NCBI GenBank assembly: GCA_947247005.1
Contig: OX365955.1
Coordinates: 34,885,822-34,949,821, forward strand
Direction of reading: 5' to 3'
DNA: 64,000 nucleotides
Origin: Spisula solida
Taxonomy: Eukaryota; Mollusca; Bivalvia; Venerida; Mactridae
The position numbers were made by a program, and so were the translations under genes. The notes under the pieces are model-generated. The model ran no database searches, had not been told where the DNA came from, and saw nothing but the letters and a program-made list of their open reading frames with translations. Positions 44,041 through 57,230 of the stretch are shown here, piece by piece (positions within the stretch are counted from its first letter, which is position 1; the number at the start of each line of letters is the position of its first letter).

Positions 44041-45189
44041 GTGCATAACTTTTTCTATTATTTCAGTCTTTTTACTTTAACTGCATATATTTGCCCGTGT
44101 CTAATCTTCTATCATTCCTATTTTTACTTCTCTTTCTTCTTTTCTTGCACACCGTTAAAGAAATGTCAATTTTACGACAGTTTAACTACAAATGTAGATG
44201 TAGAGTAATACGGAATGTGCAAATTGCACATATTTCATTTTCTTCCTTCATTATGTATTAAGAGGCAGCTCGTATTTCTTGCGCACCAGTAACCTTCAAT
44301 CACAATGAACAGAACAATATTACAGCACAGTGGATATCTCAGCGCGACGCGAAAACGCATTCACTAATTTAAAACTTAAACATGCATAACTACGGAATAC
44401 CGTTAGGGCTATCGTGGCTACACATTAAAACCCAGAGGACGACAATGCGATAGTGCGATAGTAAGATGGCGACACTGCGATAGTACGATGGCGACAATGC
44501 GATAGTACGATGGCGACAATGCGACAATACGATGACGACAATGCGACAACGTGATAGAACGGATATCGTACGAGTGTATCTCTATAGAACGTTCGTGGTC
44601 CTTACGAGCTGTGACCAGACGAACGTAACGTCAAAAGTTGCGACCCATGCGAAAAATCGTTGAATTAATATATAAAAGTATTAAGATCTTAAAGATTATT
44701 TGTCCGATTTTCTTGAAAATAGGTTCAAAATATGCAGAAATGTTTAAGCTACATTTAAATATCACAAGCGCTGTAGTGTAATAACATTTGTATGAAATAA
44801 AATGCCAATAGTGTGTACAAATTGGCGAAAAAGGGCGCGTCATATGTAACATCGATTAAAAAAAACCCGAATCTTTAGCGTTTAATTTTTTTGTGTGTGT
44901 ATGAAATTGCGGGAAATTTTGCATGCGTTGTCGAGGAACGTCATGACGTTTGTGACGTAATTTTGACGGTTTTCAAGACGGTGAAAAACAAGATGGACGC
45001 TTTTTCCGCGGCTGGTGAGTATCGTCATTTTCGCTAAAAAGCGCAAAATTAACGCATGTTAAGTTTTAAATATCTTAGGAAATTTTGTTTTCGAATATAA
45101 TTTAATTATTTTAAGATATTTTTACTTCGCCTTTCTCAGTGAATATGTATATGCTAAGCAGATAATTTGCATTAGAATTGTTTGCAGGT
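44041..45189. other. unassigned; short GCGATAGTACGATG repeat at 44440-44552
   Basis: About five imperfect units of ~22 bp with GCGACAATGCGATAGTACG. The rest shows no assignable gene. Confidence 0.5.
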
Positions 45190-45484
45190 GTTTGTATACG
45201 AGTACTTAAAATTGTCCCACTTTCAATCATGGAACACATAAAAACACCACATGTTTTATAAATTGCGATAGCAAATATTGTTTTATAGTTTATTTGTATA
45301 TAAACACTTTTAATCAATTTCGCTTGCTTTTCTCGATAAAATAACTGTCTACTTTTAAAAATGCTACCAATGGCGATGATTTTATTTACTGGTAACGAAT
45401 ACTTAAAATTGTCCACCCGACAAAAATGACGTCAAGTAAAACTAACGTCAGCGGTTTTAGTATAGCTTCATGCTACGAACATAA

Positions 45485-46212
45485 AACAAGAGGGCCATGA
45501 TGGCCCTATATCGCTCACCTGAGTACCATGTCTACCTATGTAAATTTGACCAAGTTCCACCCCTGGCAGCCATTATTTCTAAACAATTTATCAAAGAAAT
45601 AAGAATTTTGAATTCCATAAAATTAAGGGAGGCCCTGGGTGGGGCCAATATTGACCTCGGTGTCATGATTTGAGCAATCTTGGTAAAGGTCCACTAGACA
45701 ATGCTACAAGCAAACTATCTAAGCTCTATGCCTTGTGGTTCCAGAGAAGAAGATTTTTTATATATTATATATATATCTTATGTAAAATTAAGGGAGGCAC
45801 GGGGTAGGGCCAATATTGACCCAGGGGTCATGATTTGAGCAATCTCGGTAAAGGTCCACCAGACGATGCTACTAGCAAAATATCTAAGCTCTATGCCTTG
45901 TGGTTCCTGAGAAGAATATTTTTTAACGTTTTTCTATATATTTCTTATATAAAATTATAAGATGTCTGGGTGGGGCCAATACTGAACCGGGGGTCACAAT
46001 TTGAGCAATCTTGGTAGAGGTCCACTAGACAATGCTACATGCTAAATATCTAAGCTCTATGCCTTGTGGTTCCAGAAAAGAAGATTTTTCTATATATCTC
46101 TTATACAAAATTAAGGACCCCCGGATCGGGGCCAATATTGACTAGGGGGTCATGATTTGAGCAATCTTGGTAAAGGTCCACTACGCAATGCTTCATGCTA
46201 AATATCTAAGCT
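45485..46212 (-). mobile_element. pearl-like element, minus strand, ~165-bp monomers
   Basis: The left end AACAAGAGGGCCATGATGG, then CCCTATATCGCTCACCTG, is the reverse-orientation terminus of the family at 13487, with a 7-bp stem at 45491-45507. It is followed by four monomers with marker ATTAAGGGA at 45622, 45787, 45954 and 46110 (156-167 bp). The monomer sequence is unrelated to the 145-bp one. The other terminus is missing; a foldback repeat begins instead. Confidence 0.7.
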
Positions 46213-46600
46213 TAAGTGAAAATAACAGTGAAATTACCACTTTGTTATTTTAACTGTTTAAGTAGCTGGTTCCAGTATTATGTAGAAAAAGAAACGTAAC
46301 GTCAACGGCACCGGGCTTTAAAATATGCGTTACGTCATCATTACTTCATAATTCTCACGTCGTGACGTTCTAATTTCGACATGATTTTCCAATTAAGCCA
46401 ATTGCGACACATATTTAAGACGAATTGAGGCATATAATAAACATAAATATAATTTAAATATATAGAGGATATCTGTTGATTTTGGTGTAAGATTAATTTT
46501 ATTTCACTCGTGACTCTGTGATCACTCGGTGAAATAAATTCGACCTTACACCAAAATCAACAGATATCCTCTATATATTTAAATTAACACCAGTAATATT
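46213..46600. mobile_element. foldback-type repeat, copy 1
   Basis: Starts GTGAAAATAACAGTGAAATT, then GAAACGTAACGTCAACGGC, and ends in a hairpin: 46451-46491 and 46545-46585 are perfect 41-bp inverted arms, and the spacer also pairs (TTATTTCAC/GTGAAATAA). Copies at 47603-48005 and 48030-48480. Confidence 0.75.
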
Positions 46601-47602
46601 GAATTGTTTATTAAAACAAAATGCACCTGAGTGACTGTGCGGTGAATTTCCCGTGTTATGAATATTTCTAAGATATTATAAATTTTATGAAAAAACCCTC
46701 TTTATTAATGATACGGTAACCTGTGGTTTCACCCGGGTATTCATTACCAGGAAGAAATGTTCCGCTTATTCAATAACACACGCCGTACTAATATTTTGTT
46801 AAATATGTTATAAAAGGTGGGACACTCCCCTATGATTCATTTATCCTGATAAGATCATGAGTAATATTCACTTGATAATCAGAGAGCTGATAAATGATTT
46901 AAAATGAGAAAAACATATTTTCACGTTTTAGTTTATTTAGTGCATTTTTGTATATTGAAAGAACACGTGGATTCATATTGTGGACGTATTAAGACGTGCC
47001 TTTTGGAATGTTTAAAAATGAAAAAATCAACTACTTAGTTTTTCAATTTAATACACTACTTACCATTTACTAGCGATATGTGTGTTGAATCATTTGCATA
47101 AAATGGTTTTAACAATCTCCTCGTTGTTGTTGAGAACCAAGTGACTCAATACATACACTGCAAACTATTAGTAAAGTATGTTTCGTTGTACCTACAGTCG
47201 TACATACCTGTGGTACTTAAAACACACTAGTTTTATTATATATTTAATGTACATAGTAAGTATGCTACAATAAACATGACTTTGAGACGTCTCATTTAGC
47301 AGATGAAGCAACCAAGTATTCAAACATGGTATTTTTTATTTAGCCTATAGCATTGTAAAATAGTACACAAGTAAGTTTTGTTTGATCACGTACATCCACT
47401 ATATTGTTATACAGAAATATTTAGCGGATGAAAACATTAATATTACACTTTTAACTAAAGAAAGAAACCAAATTCTGATTCAATTGCTTAAATGTAGGCC
47501 TATATCTATCAGCATTTAAAAATGTGAAACTTTGAACAGTAACAGACAGGTTAACATTTTAAACATGTTTATTATTTCTTTCAATGGATTACGGAGATTT
47601 TT
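46601..47602. other. dispersed repeat at left, remainder unassigned
   Basis: 46618-46735 (AATGCACCTGAGTGACTGTG ... TTTATTAATGATACGGTAAC) resembles 60969-61095. The rest has no gene. Confidence 0.5.
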
Positions 47603-48005
47603 CAGTGAAAATAACAGTGAATTACCACTTTGTTATTTTCACTGTTTTAGGAGCTGGTTCCAGTATCGTTCAGAAAAAGAAACGTAACGTCAACGGCGCC
47701 GGGCTTTAGAATGTACGTTACGTCATCCTGACGTCACAATTGTCACGTCGTAACGTTCCAATTTCGACGTGATTTTTCCAATTAAGCCAATTACGGTAGC
47801 ATTTTAAGAGAAATTGAAGCATATAATAAACAGAAAATGTGTTGATTTTCGGTGGTACATTGTAGATCAATTTTATTTCACTCGTGATCACATAAAATTA
47901 TATTTTCACTCGTGGCTACGTCACTCGTGAAAATATTGATTTTCTGTGATCACTCGATGAAATAAAATACGATCTTACACAAAAATCAACAAATATCCTC
48001 TATTT
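47603..48005. mobile_element. foldback-type repeat, copy 2
   Basis: Same start and body as copy 1 (GAAACGTAACGTCAACGGCG, AATTTCGACGTGATTTTTCC). The hairpin arms around TTGATTTTCGGTG and CAAAAATCAAC are more degenerate. Confidence 0.7.
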
Positions 48006-48029
48006 ATTATTTGCTATCGATGGTTTATA

Positions 48030-48480
48030 GAGATTTTTTCAGTGAAAATAACAGTGAAAATAATCGTGACGTTCTAATTTCGACGTGATTTTTCCAATTA
48101 AGCCAATTACGGCACATATTTAAGAGGAATTGAGGCATATAATAAACAGGAAATTTGTTGATTTTTGGTGTAAAAACTCGGATTTTTTTATTTCCCCTTA
48201 CAGTATCGAGTGTTCGTTTATTTTATTGAATATTTGAATATTTTTTAGATAATAAGTATACACAAGAACATTTAGGGGCTCAACGGTTTCGTGATTTAAA
48301 AAAATCTTATTTTATTCCATTCACATCTTTCGACTCCGCATTTTTTTAAACCGGAAATAACATTTTCTAAAACCAACGCGAAACTACACCACTCGCGAAA
48401 ATATTGATTTCTGTGTTCACTCAGTGAAATAAAATTCGATCTAACACAAAAATCAACAACTATCCTCTATGTATTTGTAC
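48030..48480. mobile_element. foldback-type repeat, copy 3 (partial)
   Basis: Lacks most of the left body but shares ATTTCGACGTGATTTTTCC and the hairpin segments TTGTTGATTTTTGGTGTAA and ACACAAAAATCAAC. Confidence 0.6.
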
Positions 48481-49789
48481 AAAATTTGATGCGCACATAC
48501 AACCTTCATTATTAATTATAACTAGAATTAATCTTGAATGACTCGTTACTTTGACTTTGAAAATCTCTGTAATTTTCTTTGCTGTTTTGTCGATGTATAC
48601 ACTGGACTATGTATAAATATACAGTGTTTGTCCATATAAGCATACTATGATCTATTTGTTTAAAATAAAAGTAAAAGATCCAGAGATCTACAACATCACA
48701 AGGAGCAATTATTGGTATTTTTGAATAAAATCGTTTTCAATGACGTCAACAATATTGACAACCCAAATTATTATAAACATTACATCCATGTACTCAAAGA
48801 TGTCACCTGGCATTAAAATTCATGCAGTGCCCTTACAATGCCCGTGCATTATAGTTTTGAGCGTTGGAACATTCTTTAGAAAAATTGTTTCGTAACGTAT
48901 GTTTCGTAACGTATATTTTTTTAACCCTACAACATCACCATACGGATGTTTTCCAATGTATAACCCAATAGAGAGTAATGAATATGGCCTAATCTACTTA
49001 TTATAATGTTTATACATGTTTATATAAATTATTGTCACGTACATCGAAAGATACACTGTGTAATTATAAACCAGTTTGACGACATATTTTGAACTGGAAC
49101 CTCAACATGAACTTGATTCAATGTAAAGCTGCCATCACATGAACAAGCTCACTGAATACAGTACCCTTTAATCGAACATAAAACGGCAGCCCAAAAAAGA
49201 GTATAGATGTAGTAAGCTCCAAAGTTGAAAGTCTAATGTGGCGACAGTAACGTATGTTTCATTTTAGGGTACTTATCCCAACGCTACGTTCATTCACTGA
49301 CGTCATGATAAACAACGACGTCGGACATCTTGATAAACGTCATGTAGACGCAGGTAAGTCGTAGTAAATAATGGATCAACCGATAGCTATTTTAAGATAG
49401 AGAAACCTCACCCTCGGGTAGGAAATTTCAACCGACGGATCTCATGTATGAAGTAGTCCGTCAGATCACGTGGTCAGTTGACGGTTTATCACAAGTCACA
49501 TGACCAGGTGACCGAATAAAGCAAATTTTATTCGGTACCCTGTTATCTGGTCGATTTTGCCGGAAGTGACAGGATAACTTATATTATCTAGTCAGTTCCG
49601 GCAAAATCTGCCTAATAACAATCTTTCATATGCCTAGATCACCTAACCAAATCGTTATTAAAAGTCGAAATATTAACTTACATCACATAAAATAGCAGGT
49701 GATACCACCACCTTGAATTGCAAAATTTAACTACCTACTGGTATAACTGTATCGAATTTCAGATATAACATTAAAAACTTGTAAATACT
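48481..49789. other. unassigned; hairpins near 49510-49605
   Basis: GATTTTGCCGGAA (about 49552) pairs with TTCCGGCAAAATC (about 49592), and CCGAATAAA pairs with TTTATTCGG just before it. No gene recognised. Confidence 0.45.
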
Positions 49790-52550
49790 GTACCACAATA
49801 TCGAAGTTAAGTATCATATAATATGGAATTGCAGGTATCACAACATCGAATTGCAGACATCATAGTATCGAATTGCAGGTAGGCCTACATGTATCGAATT
49901 GTAGGTAACGCAGTATCGAATTGATTGCACGTGTCGCTATTTCGAATTAACACCCTATCAAATTATTATTGATGTCACAATACTAAATTGAAGTTATCAC
50001 AATATCGAACTATAAATATCACACTATCGAATTGCTGGTATCACAATATCGAATTACTGGTATCACAATATCAAAATACTGGTATCACAATATCGAATTG
50101 CTGGTATCACAATATCGAATTGCTGGTATTACAATATCAAATTACTGGTATCACAATATCGAATTGCTGGTATCACAATATCGAGTTACTGGTATCACAA
50201 TATCGAATTGCTGGTGTCACAATACCGAATTGCTGGTATCATAATATGGAATTGCTGGTATTACAATATCGAATTACTGGTATCACAATATCGAGTTACT
50301 GGTATCACAATAACAAATTACTGGTATCACAATATCGAATTACTGGTATCACAATATCAAATTACTGGTATCACAATATCGAATTGCTGGTATCACAATA
50401 TCGAAATATAGATATCGCAATATCGAATTACTGGTATCCCAATATCGAATAACTGGTATCACAATATCAAATTACTGGTATCACAATATCGAATTACTGG
50501 TATCACAACATCAAATTACTGGTATCACAATATCGAATTACTGGTATCACAATATCAATTTACTGGTATCACAATATCGAATTACTGTTATCACAATATC
50601 GAATTGCTGGTATTACAATATCAAATTACTGGTATCACAATATTAAAGTACTGGTATCACAATATCGAATTGCTGGTATTACAATATCGAATTGCTGGTA
50701 CCACAATATCGAATTACACATATCGCAATATCGAATTACTGGTATCACAATATCGAATTACTGATATCACAATATCAAATTACTGGTATCACAATATCGA
50801 ATTACTGGTATCACAATATCAAATTACTGGTATCACAATACCGAATCGCTGGTATTACAATATCAAATAACTGGTATCACAATATCGAATTACTGGTATC
50901 ACAAAAAAAAAAAAAAATATCGAATTGCTGGTATCACAATATTAAATTGCTGGTATTACAATATCGAATTGCTGGTATCACAATATCGAATTACTGGTAT
51001 CACAATATCGAATTGCTGGTATCACAATACAGAATTGCTGGTATATAATATGGAATAGCTGGTATTACAATATCGAATTACTGGTATAACAATATCAAAT
51101 TACTGTTATCACAATACCAAATTGCTCGTATTACAATATCGAATTGTAGATAGCACAATATCAAAATACTGGTGTCTCAATATCGAATAATAGAAATCAC
51201 AATACCGAATTGCTGATATCACAATATCGAATAACTGGTATCACAATATCAAATTACTGGTATCACAATATCGAGTTACTGGTATCACAATAACAAATTA
51301 CTGGTATCACAAAAATATCGAATTGCTGGTATCACAATATCAAATTACTGGTATCCCAATATCGAATTGCTGGTATCACAATATCGAATTACTGGTATCA
51401 CAATATCGAAATACTAGTATCACAATATCGAGTAACTGGTATCATAATATCGAGTTACTGGTATCACAATATCGAATTATAGATATCGCAATATCGAATT
51501 GCTGGTATCACAATATCGAATTGCTGGTATCACAATATCGAAATACTGGTATCACAATATCGAATTACTGGTATCACAATACCGAATTGCTGGTATCACA
51601 ATATCGAATTGCAAATATCACAATATCGAATCGCTGGTATCACAATATCGAATTACTGGTATCACAATATCGAATTACTGGTATCACACTATCGAATGAC
51701 TGGTATCACAATATCAAATTACTGGTATCACAATATCGAATTACTGGTATCACAATATCAAATTACTGGTATCACAATATCGAACTACTGCTATCAGAAT
51801 ATCAAAATACTGGTATCACAATATCGAATTACTGGTACCACAATATCGAATTACTGCTATCACACTATCGAATTACTGGTATCACAATATCGAATTACTG
51901 GTATCACAATATCGAATTACTGGTATCACAATATCGAATTGCTGGTATCACAATATTAAATTGCTGGTATTACAATATCGAATTGCTGGTATCACAATAT
52001 CGAATTACTGGTATCACAATATCGAATTGCTGGTATCACAATACAGAATTGCTGGTATATAATATGGAATAGCTGGTATTACAATATCGAATTACTGGTA
52101 TAACAATATCAAATTACTGGTATCACAATACCAAATTGCTCGTATTACAATATCGAATTGTAGATAGCACAATATCAAGTTACTGGTGTCTCAATATCGA
52201 ATAAAAGAAAACACAATACCGAATCGCTGGTATTACAATATCAAATTACTGGTATCACAAAATCGAATTTCTGGTATCACAATATCGAATTTCTGGTATC
52301 ACAATATCGAGTTACTGGTATCACAATATCAAATTGCAAATAACACAGTATTAAATTGCAGATATCACAATATCGAATTAAATATATCGCAATATCGAAC
52401 TGCAGGTATCACAATCTCGAATTTTAGATATCACAATATCGAATTACAGGTATCACAATATAGAATTATAGATATATCACAAGCAAATTTTAGACATCAC
52501 AATATCGAATGGCAGGTATCTCAGTATCGAATTGTAGGCAATATAGGTTA
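49790..52550 (+). repeat. 22-bp satellite, about 120 units
   Basis: Unit ATCACAATATCGAATTACTGGT, with variants at the T-A/G-C of the second half; edges are more degenerate. Because 22 is not divisible by three and the unit has no stop in any plus frame, all three plus frames stay open for long stretches (the longest, 249 codons, at 51323-52072). These are not genes. An A-run interrupts at 50903. A segment around 51042 recurs at 52056 (1014 bp apart), an internal duplication. Confidence 0.95.
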
Positions 52551-52742
52551 TTAGATATCTCTAAAAGATTGAATATTACGCCTGTTCTAACCTTGCCCAT
52601 TGTTCATTCTCAACTGTACAATAGCACAAAATTTAACTTGCTCATTTACAGTTTAACACTATATGTATTTGTCATGAACTGTTACTCCTTTTGATGTTAT
52701 TCATCTGCCCTACGGTATACCGTACACCAAATATTGCACATA

Positions 52743-53355
52743 ATGCTACGGTCACAAAGCTCGTACGATATCCGTACGAATTTACCAACTCGTGCGAGTC
52801 AACATATTTTGGAATCCTACCGGTATTTTTACATTCGTAGTGTCTGGTCACAGCTCGCACGGGTCACGTACGGTTTAAAGAGATGCAATCGTACGATATC
52901 CGTACGGACATCGTTATATCCGTACGGACATCGTACGAGGCTCGCAAGGAGCCCTGTCGTACATCGCACGGTGCTCGTAGGTCAATCGGAGCTCGTATAT
53001 CACTTGTACGCTGTCCGTACGGTGGCCGCACTGTGACCGCACGATTTCCGTGCTACAAGAATTGACATATTTCGCAAATTTTAATTTTCTTTTGCAAAAC
53101 CCTTGTCACATTGATCGTACGAGCTCCGAGCCTGTAGATTTTCAGTCGAATTTTAGCAAGCTCGTACGGAGTCCGTACGGACAGCGTAAACTCGTAAGAG
53201 CATCGTACGGATTTTTTAAATTAAGAAAATCCGTACGATGCTCGTACAAGTCTTCGGTGTCCGTACGGGCTTCGTACGGACGCCGTGCGAGTTTGCCAAA
53301 ATCAACTCGTACTGAGCTCGTAAGCAACTCTTAGGGTAAATGTGACCTTAGCATT
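52743..53355. mobile_element. CG-rich TIR element with GTACGGA motifs
   Basis: Ends AATGCTACGGTCACA and TGTGACCTTAGCATT are inverted. The interior has dozens of CTCGTACGG / CCGTACGAG motifs on both strands. Hairpin 53198-53215 with 53226-53243 has perfect 18-bp arms. No transposase frame; no clear target duplication. Confidence 0.65.
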
Positions 53356-55303
53356 AATTTGAGTAATATCATTACTTCGCGACATTGGACTGGAAACGCG
53401 TGTAAATTCAGCCACGATATTTTCAAAACGACTGATTCCTTCAGGCATCCCAAACGGTTTTAAGCATCTTCAGATATTTATGTAGCCTATAAGACATCAT
53501 ACTATAGCAGGTGTTCGTTGAAGTGCTTGAATGTCCTTGAAATGGGCTGCTGCTCGCTCTCAGATGTTGAAAGTGATGCTTCAAATGCGTTCGGAATGAT
53601 TGTATTACCAAGGTATAATTGCTTTTTAATTGAGCATTCTTTTTGTGATGAGCCAAATTATGTTTAGTTCAAATTTCAAAAAAATTGACGAAAGTACAAA
53701 AAAGATACATACTAAAACAAGTAACTGTACAGTGTATTGATTTTTACTGTACCGAGTATTGCCATATATCTCGTATGTATACTGATCTAATAAATTTTAT
53801 TTTCAGGAAACAATTTACGTTATTTTTAATCGTTTGAAAAATTTGCAGTTTGAGCACTGAAACGATATGAGCATAATATAATATATATGCGTGGGGTGTT
53901 CCAGAAATAATAGGTCTAATTTTTTGGCTCATATGGTCATTGGGTAACCCTCTTCCAAAATTCTGAAAATAACTCTGATTAGTACAAAATTGATAACTAT
54001 CTCAGTCTTAAAAACCAGCAGTTTGATTTCAAAATAAATTCGCTCAAATATTGCTTGTGTGACTCTCTACCAACATCCTGAAAACAATTTAGGTTCGTCA
54101 AAAGACATTGTCGCTGGGGATAAACTCCACTTTTTCGTAATGGTTGTAATAGAAAACATTGGACATTTTCCTCGCCGAAACTGAATATCTGATGATAGAA
54201 AACAAATGTTACACGAATGTTCCTTGGTTCAATCGATTACAATTAAAACGCATTAAAAGTAAAAGTCAAAACACGTACCCTCCAAAAGAAACAAATATCG
54301 CGAAAACATGTGACAATTTAATACTATGAGCAAATTTCGAAGAAAAGTTCATTGACTCTTTTCTTAGGACCTTTTTAACGGTTTAGATAAGCTAGAAGCA
54401 CAATATAAAAATAAATAAAAAATAATGTTGCCATTAGTTTGAGGTTAAAAGTTAAAATGACTCTCCTACTATATTGTTTGTATAAGGGCACCTACATAAT
54501 ATGTTAACTTTTTTATTTCTAGCCGTCTCCGGCTGAATATAATTCGTCTAAATGGGCCAGATCTGATGTTTGTCAGCATCCGATTTTCTGTTGGATTAGT
54601 TTAAAACACTGCATTGTGTCAACGAAGGAGGATCCATTGGCAACTTTCGTTTTCTTAGATAAAGCTAGATTTCAGTGACCTGTCACACCTGAGTCCGGAG
54701 TATGTACACGGCGTCCCTAACACGACCTTGTGGTCTATGCTGCAAAACACGACGAGGACCTTTATTTGAACAAATGCATGTCATGCTTTGATTACTGCAC
54801 TTTTTCAACAGAGGAGTGCTAACCATATGGATATACAAATGTAGCTACTTGAAAAGCAGTATTGTAGCAGCGCGGCTTCAGAACATTGGCACTGAAAAAC
54901 AAAATACACTCAGCAACTTTTCTTAACATACATGATATCAATTTCTGTCACGATTTGGCATATTGATGTGGTATGAAACGAACAGCGTATTATCCAATCT
55001 TTGCGTAAAGTATTGATAACTATTAGAATACTTACACTCCGGCATATTCCTACCAATGTTTTCGCGGAAAAGAACAGTTAAAAAGTCGACAAATCTGCTT
55101 GTTGAAAATGAATGGAAAAATAGACTTCTTCTAGATAAAAGTATCACTGACTTCATGGGTATTCACTCGAAATATGACTTGTGTAATATGTGGCAGTTTT
55201 GTCGTACATACAGACACTTACAACCTCAATGCACGTCTGCATTTATTCTTATGTGCAGGAAATACGACAGAGTATGTAGCAAATGTTCTATAACAACGGC
55301 TAA
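53356..55303. other. unassigned; possible mariner-type end at about 53889
   Basis: TGGGGTGTTCCAGAAATAAT (53895 onwards) is inverted relative to ATTATTTCTGGATCACCCC ending near 59548. This could be the two ends of one 5.7 kb element or two unrelated solo ends. No transposase seen. Confidence 0.3.
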
Positions 55304-55305
55304 TA

Positions 55306-56317
55306 CGTGGGACGTTCAAAATACACAGGACTGGGGCCCTCACGGTACCAGTTTTCAATATTATACAAATATTATTATATAATATAGAATCGGAATTCAA
55401 TTGCGAAAATCCGATATCTGATTTATCGAGTTACACTATCACTTCATCTCAAAATAGTCCATTTTGAAACCATGGTAACACGCACCCGGCGCAGCCCACC
55501 AATTACCATTAATGGCGACTACGTAATGGAGTGTATTTTTAATACGATTGAATCGTTTGTTTTCAAACTTCGCCGTAACATTACATGTTACACGTTGGAC
55601 AACGTCTGCAAAATGGCGACATATGGACGTTAGATACCGAAATAAACAGAGGTTGAACTCCAAGAGTGACAACTTCGTGACGGAAAAGTGACGTCACCAG
55701 AACGTAAGGAAAAACGGACAAACACCAATTTCTGTCAACAGCAAGATGATTATGTCCTCTGAATCGTTTGAAATTACCGTAACTACATTTTTGAAGCAGT
55801 TCTGCGAGTCGTTTATCAGTTTTAGAATGGCAGAAATGCTTTAGTGATAACTGTTCCGCTTTAAAAGACAGGGAACTAACAGGAAATCATAAGAACGTTT
55901 GTGACGTCAGCAACCGAGACTGTTTCAATATACCAACATTTCATGGTACGGAATCTTGCCCAGATATTTGATGTAAGATCCAGAAAAATACATGCGATTC
56001 TCACCAACGCTTTACTTGTGTGGCTCAGTGTGGTACTGATATGTATTCATCACCCGATCACTACAAACGTCGCATTTCATAGCCCTAAGCGAAGCACTAA
56101 CGCCGTGTAAAATAGCGCGACGTCATTTTGTGCGCCGGGTCAACGTTAGTGACCTTGTTTAGTCGTCTGTAACTTTCGGACCGCGTATTTCTTTTGGTTC
56201 ATATTTGCACAGTATGTAAAAAAGGATTACGATTTCTGATGGTATATAATTTGGTATATTTCGTTAAACCATGCGGGCTGTGTGACAGTAGTCCTGTTTA
56301 TTTTTGAACGTCCCACG
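55306..56317. mobile_element. ~1.0 kb TIR element with TA duplication
   Basis: Left CGTGGGACGTTCAAAATA with ACACAGGACT; right end is its inverted form, flanked by TA at 55304-55305 and 56318-56319. TA duplication suggests a Tc1/mariner-type nonautonomous element. No transposase frame. Confidence 0.6.
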
Positions 56318-56976
56318 TATAAGCAAACATGTACTTTTGTTTTGTAATGCGAACGATACATACAGGCATACTATGTGGGCTAAACTTTCCAAAGAATTGG
56401 GACTTCAGAGAATTCTGTAAAGGGCCACATGACTATCAAATTATTGAAATGTTGTCAGGGTTTCCGTCATTCACAATGCCGGATGCATCTCGAGTGCTAT
56501 GCTTCAAAACAGTGGTCCAAACGATACATTTAATGAGTTATTGACATTTATCCCATTATCCTACCAGTGGTTATTAATTTACTGTAGTTACATACTTAGC
56601 TATCTTAAATAGGTGAATACATATAATTTTATTCTAAATACATTTTATATTAATATTTTATTCTTGTAGTATTGCCCCGTCCTAATCTTGTATTTCGTTC
56701 CGGCAAGACCATGACTCAGTGGGGAATAGCTGTGTAACTATAAAAAGATTTCATGATATAAACGGTGCCGGAACATTGCTAACGCAAATTTCTACCATAT
56801 TCTGGCCAACAACACTAATCTACTTTAATTAAAAGTAGATTTGGTGATATTGAATTTTGGTTATTTAATGTAGAATTCAGTGTTTTATGTAACTACAGCA
56901 TGTTATTCTGTATTGTTGGTATTCAGGTGCTCATTACTATATGCTCAGATCTGTTATACATGTAGAGTGAGCCCTT
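56318..56976. other. no recognisable feature
   Basis: Frame at 56329-56544 has no recognisable domain. Confidence 0.35.
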
Positions 56977-57230
56977 GAGTGTATTTATGTTTGCGTGTAT
57001 TTATGTTTGAGTGTATTTATGTTTGAGTGTACATGTATTTATGTTTGAGTGTATTTATGTTTGAGTGTATTTATGTTTGAGTGTACATGTATTTATGTTT
57101 GAGTGTATTTATGTTTGAGTGTATTTATGTTTGAGTGTATGTATGTTTGAGTGTATTTATGTTTGAGTGTATCTATGTTTGAGTGTATTTATGTTTGAGT
57201 GTATGTATGTTTGAGTGTATTTATGTTTGC
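56977..57230 (+). repeat. 16-bp minisatellite
   Basis: About 15 units of GAGTGTATTTATGTTT, some with an extra TACATG. Confidence 0.95.

Larger units (their letters stand above)
41764..45434. mobile_element. third TIR element (~3.7 kb, ~235-bp inverted arms)
   Basis: About 41764-41995 and 45190-45434 are inverted relatives. Each arm contains GGGACAATTTTAAGTACTC (or its complement) near both of its edges and AAGCGAAATTGAT in the middle. No transposase frame. It holds a MITE (42805-42912) and a LINE fragment (43508-44040). Confidence 0.6.

Noticed and set aside
44993..45014. Short first-exon candidate (ATGGACGC... followed by GTGAGT)
   Set aside because: Only seven codons, no second exon, and it lies inside a TIR element.
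50604..52554. Several overlapping long plus-strand open frames with a Tyr/Ile-rich repeat
   Set aside because: They arise automatically from the stop-free 22-bp satellite in all three frames.
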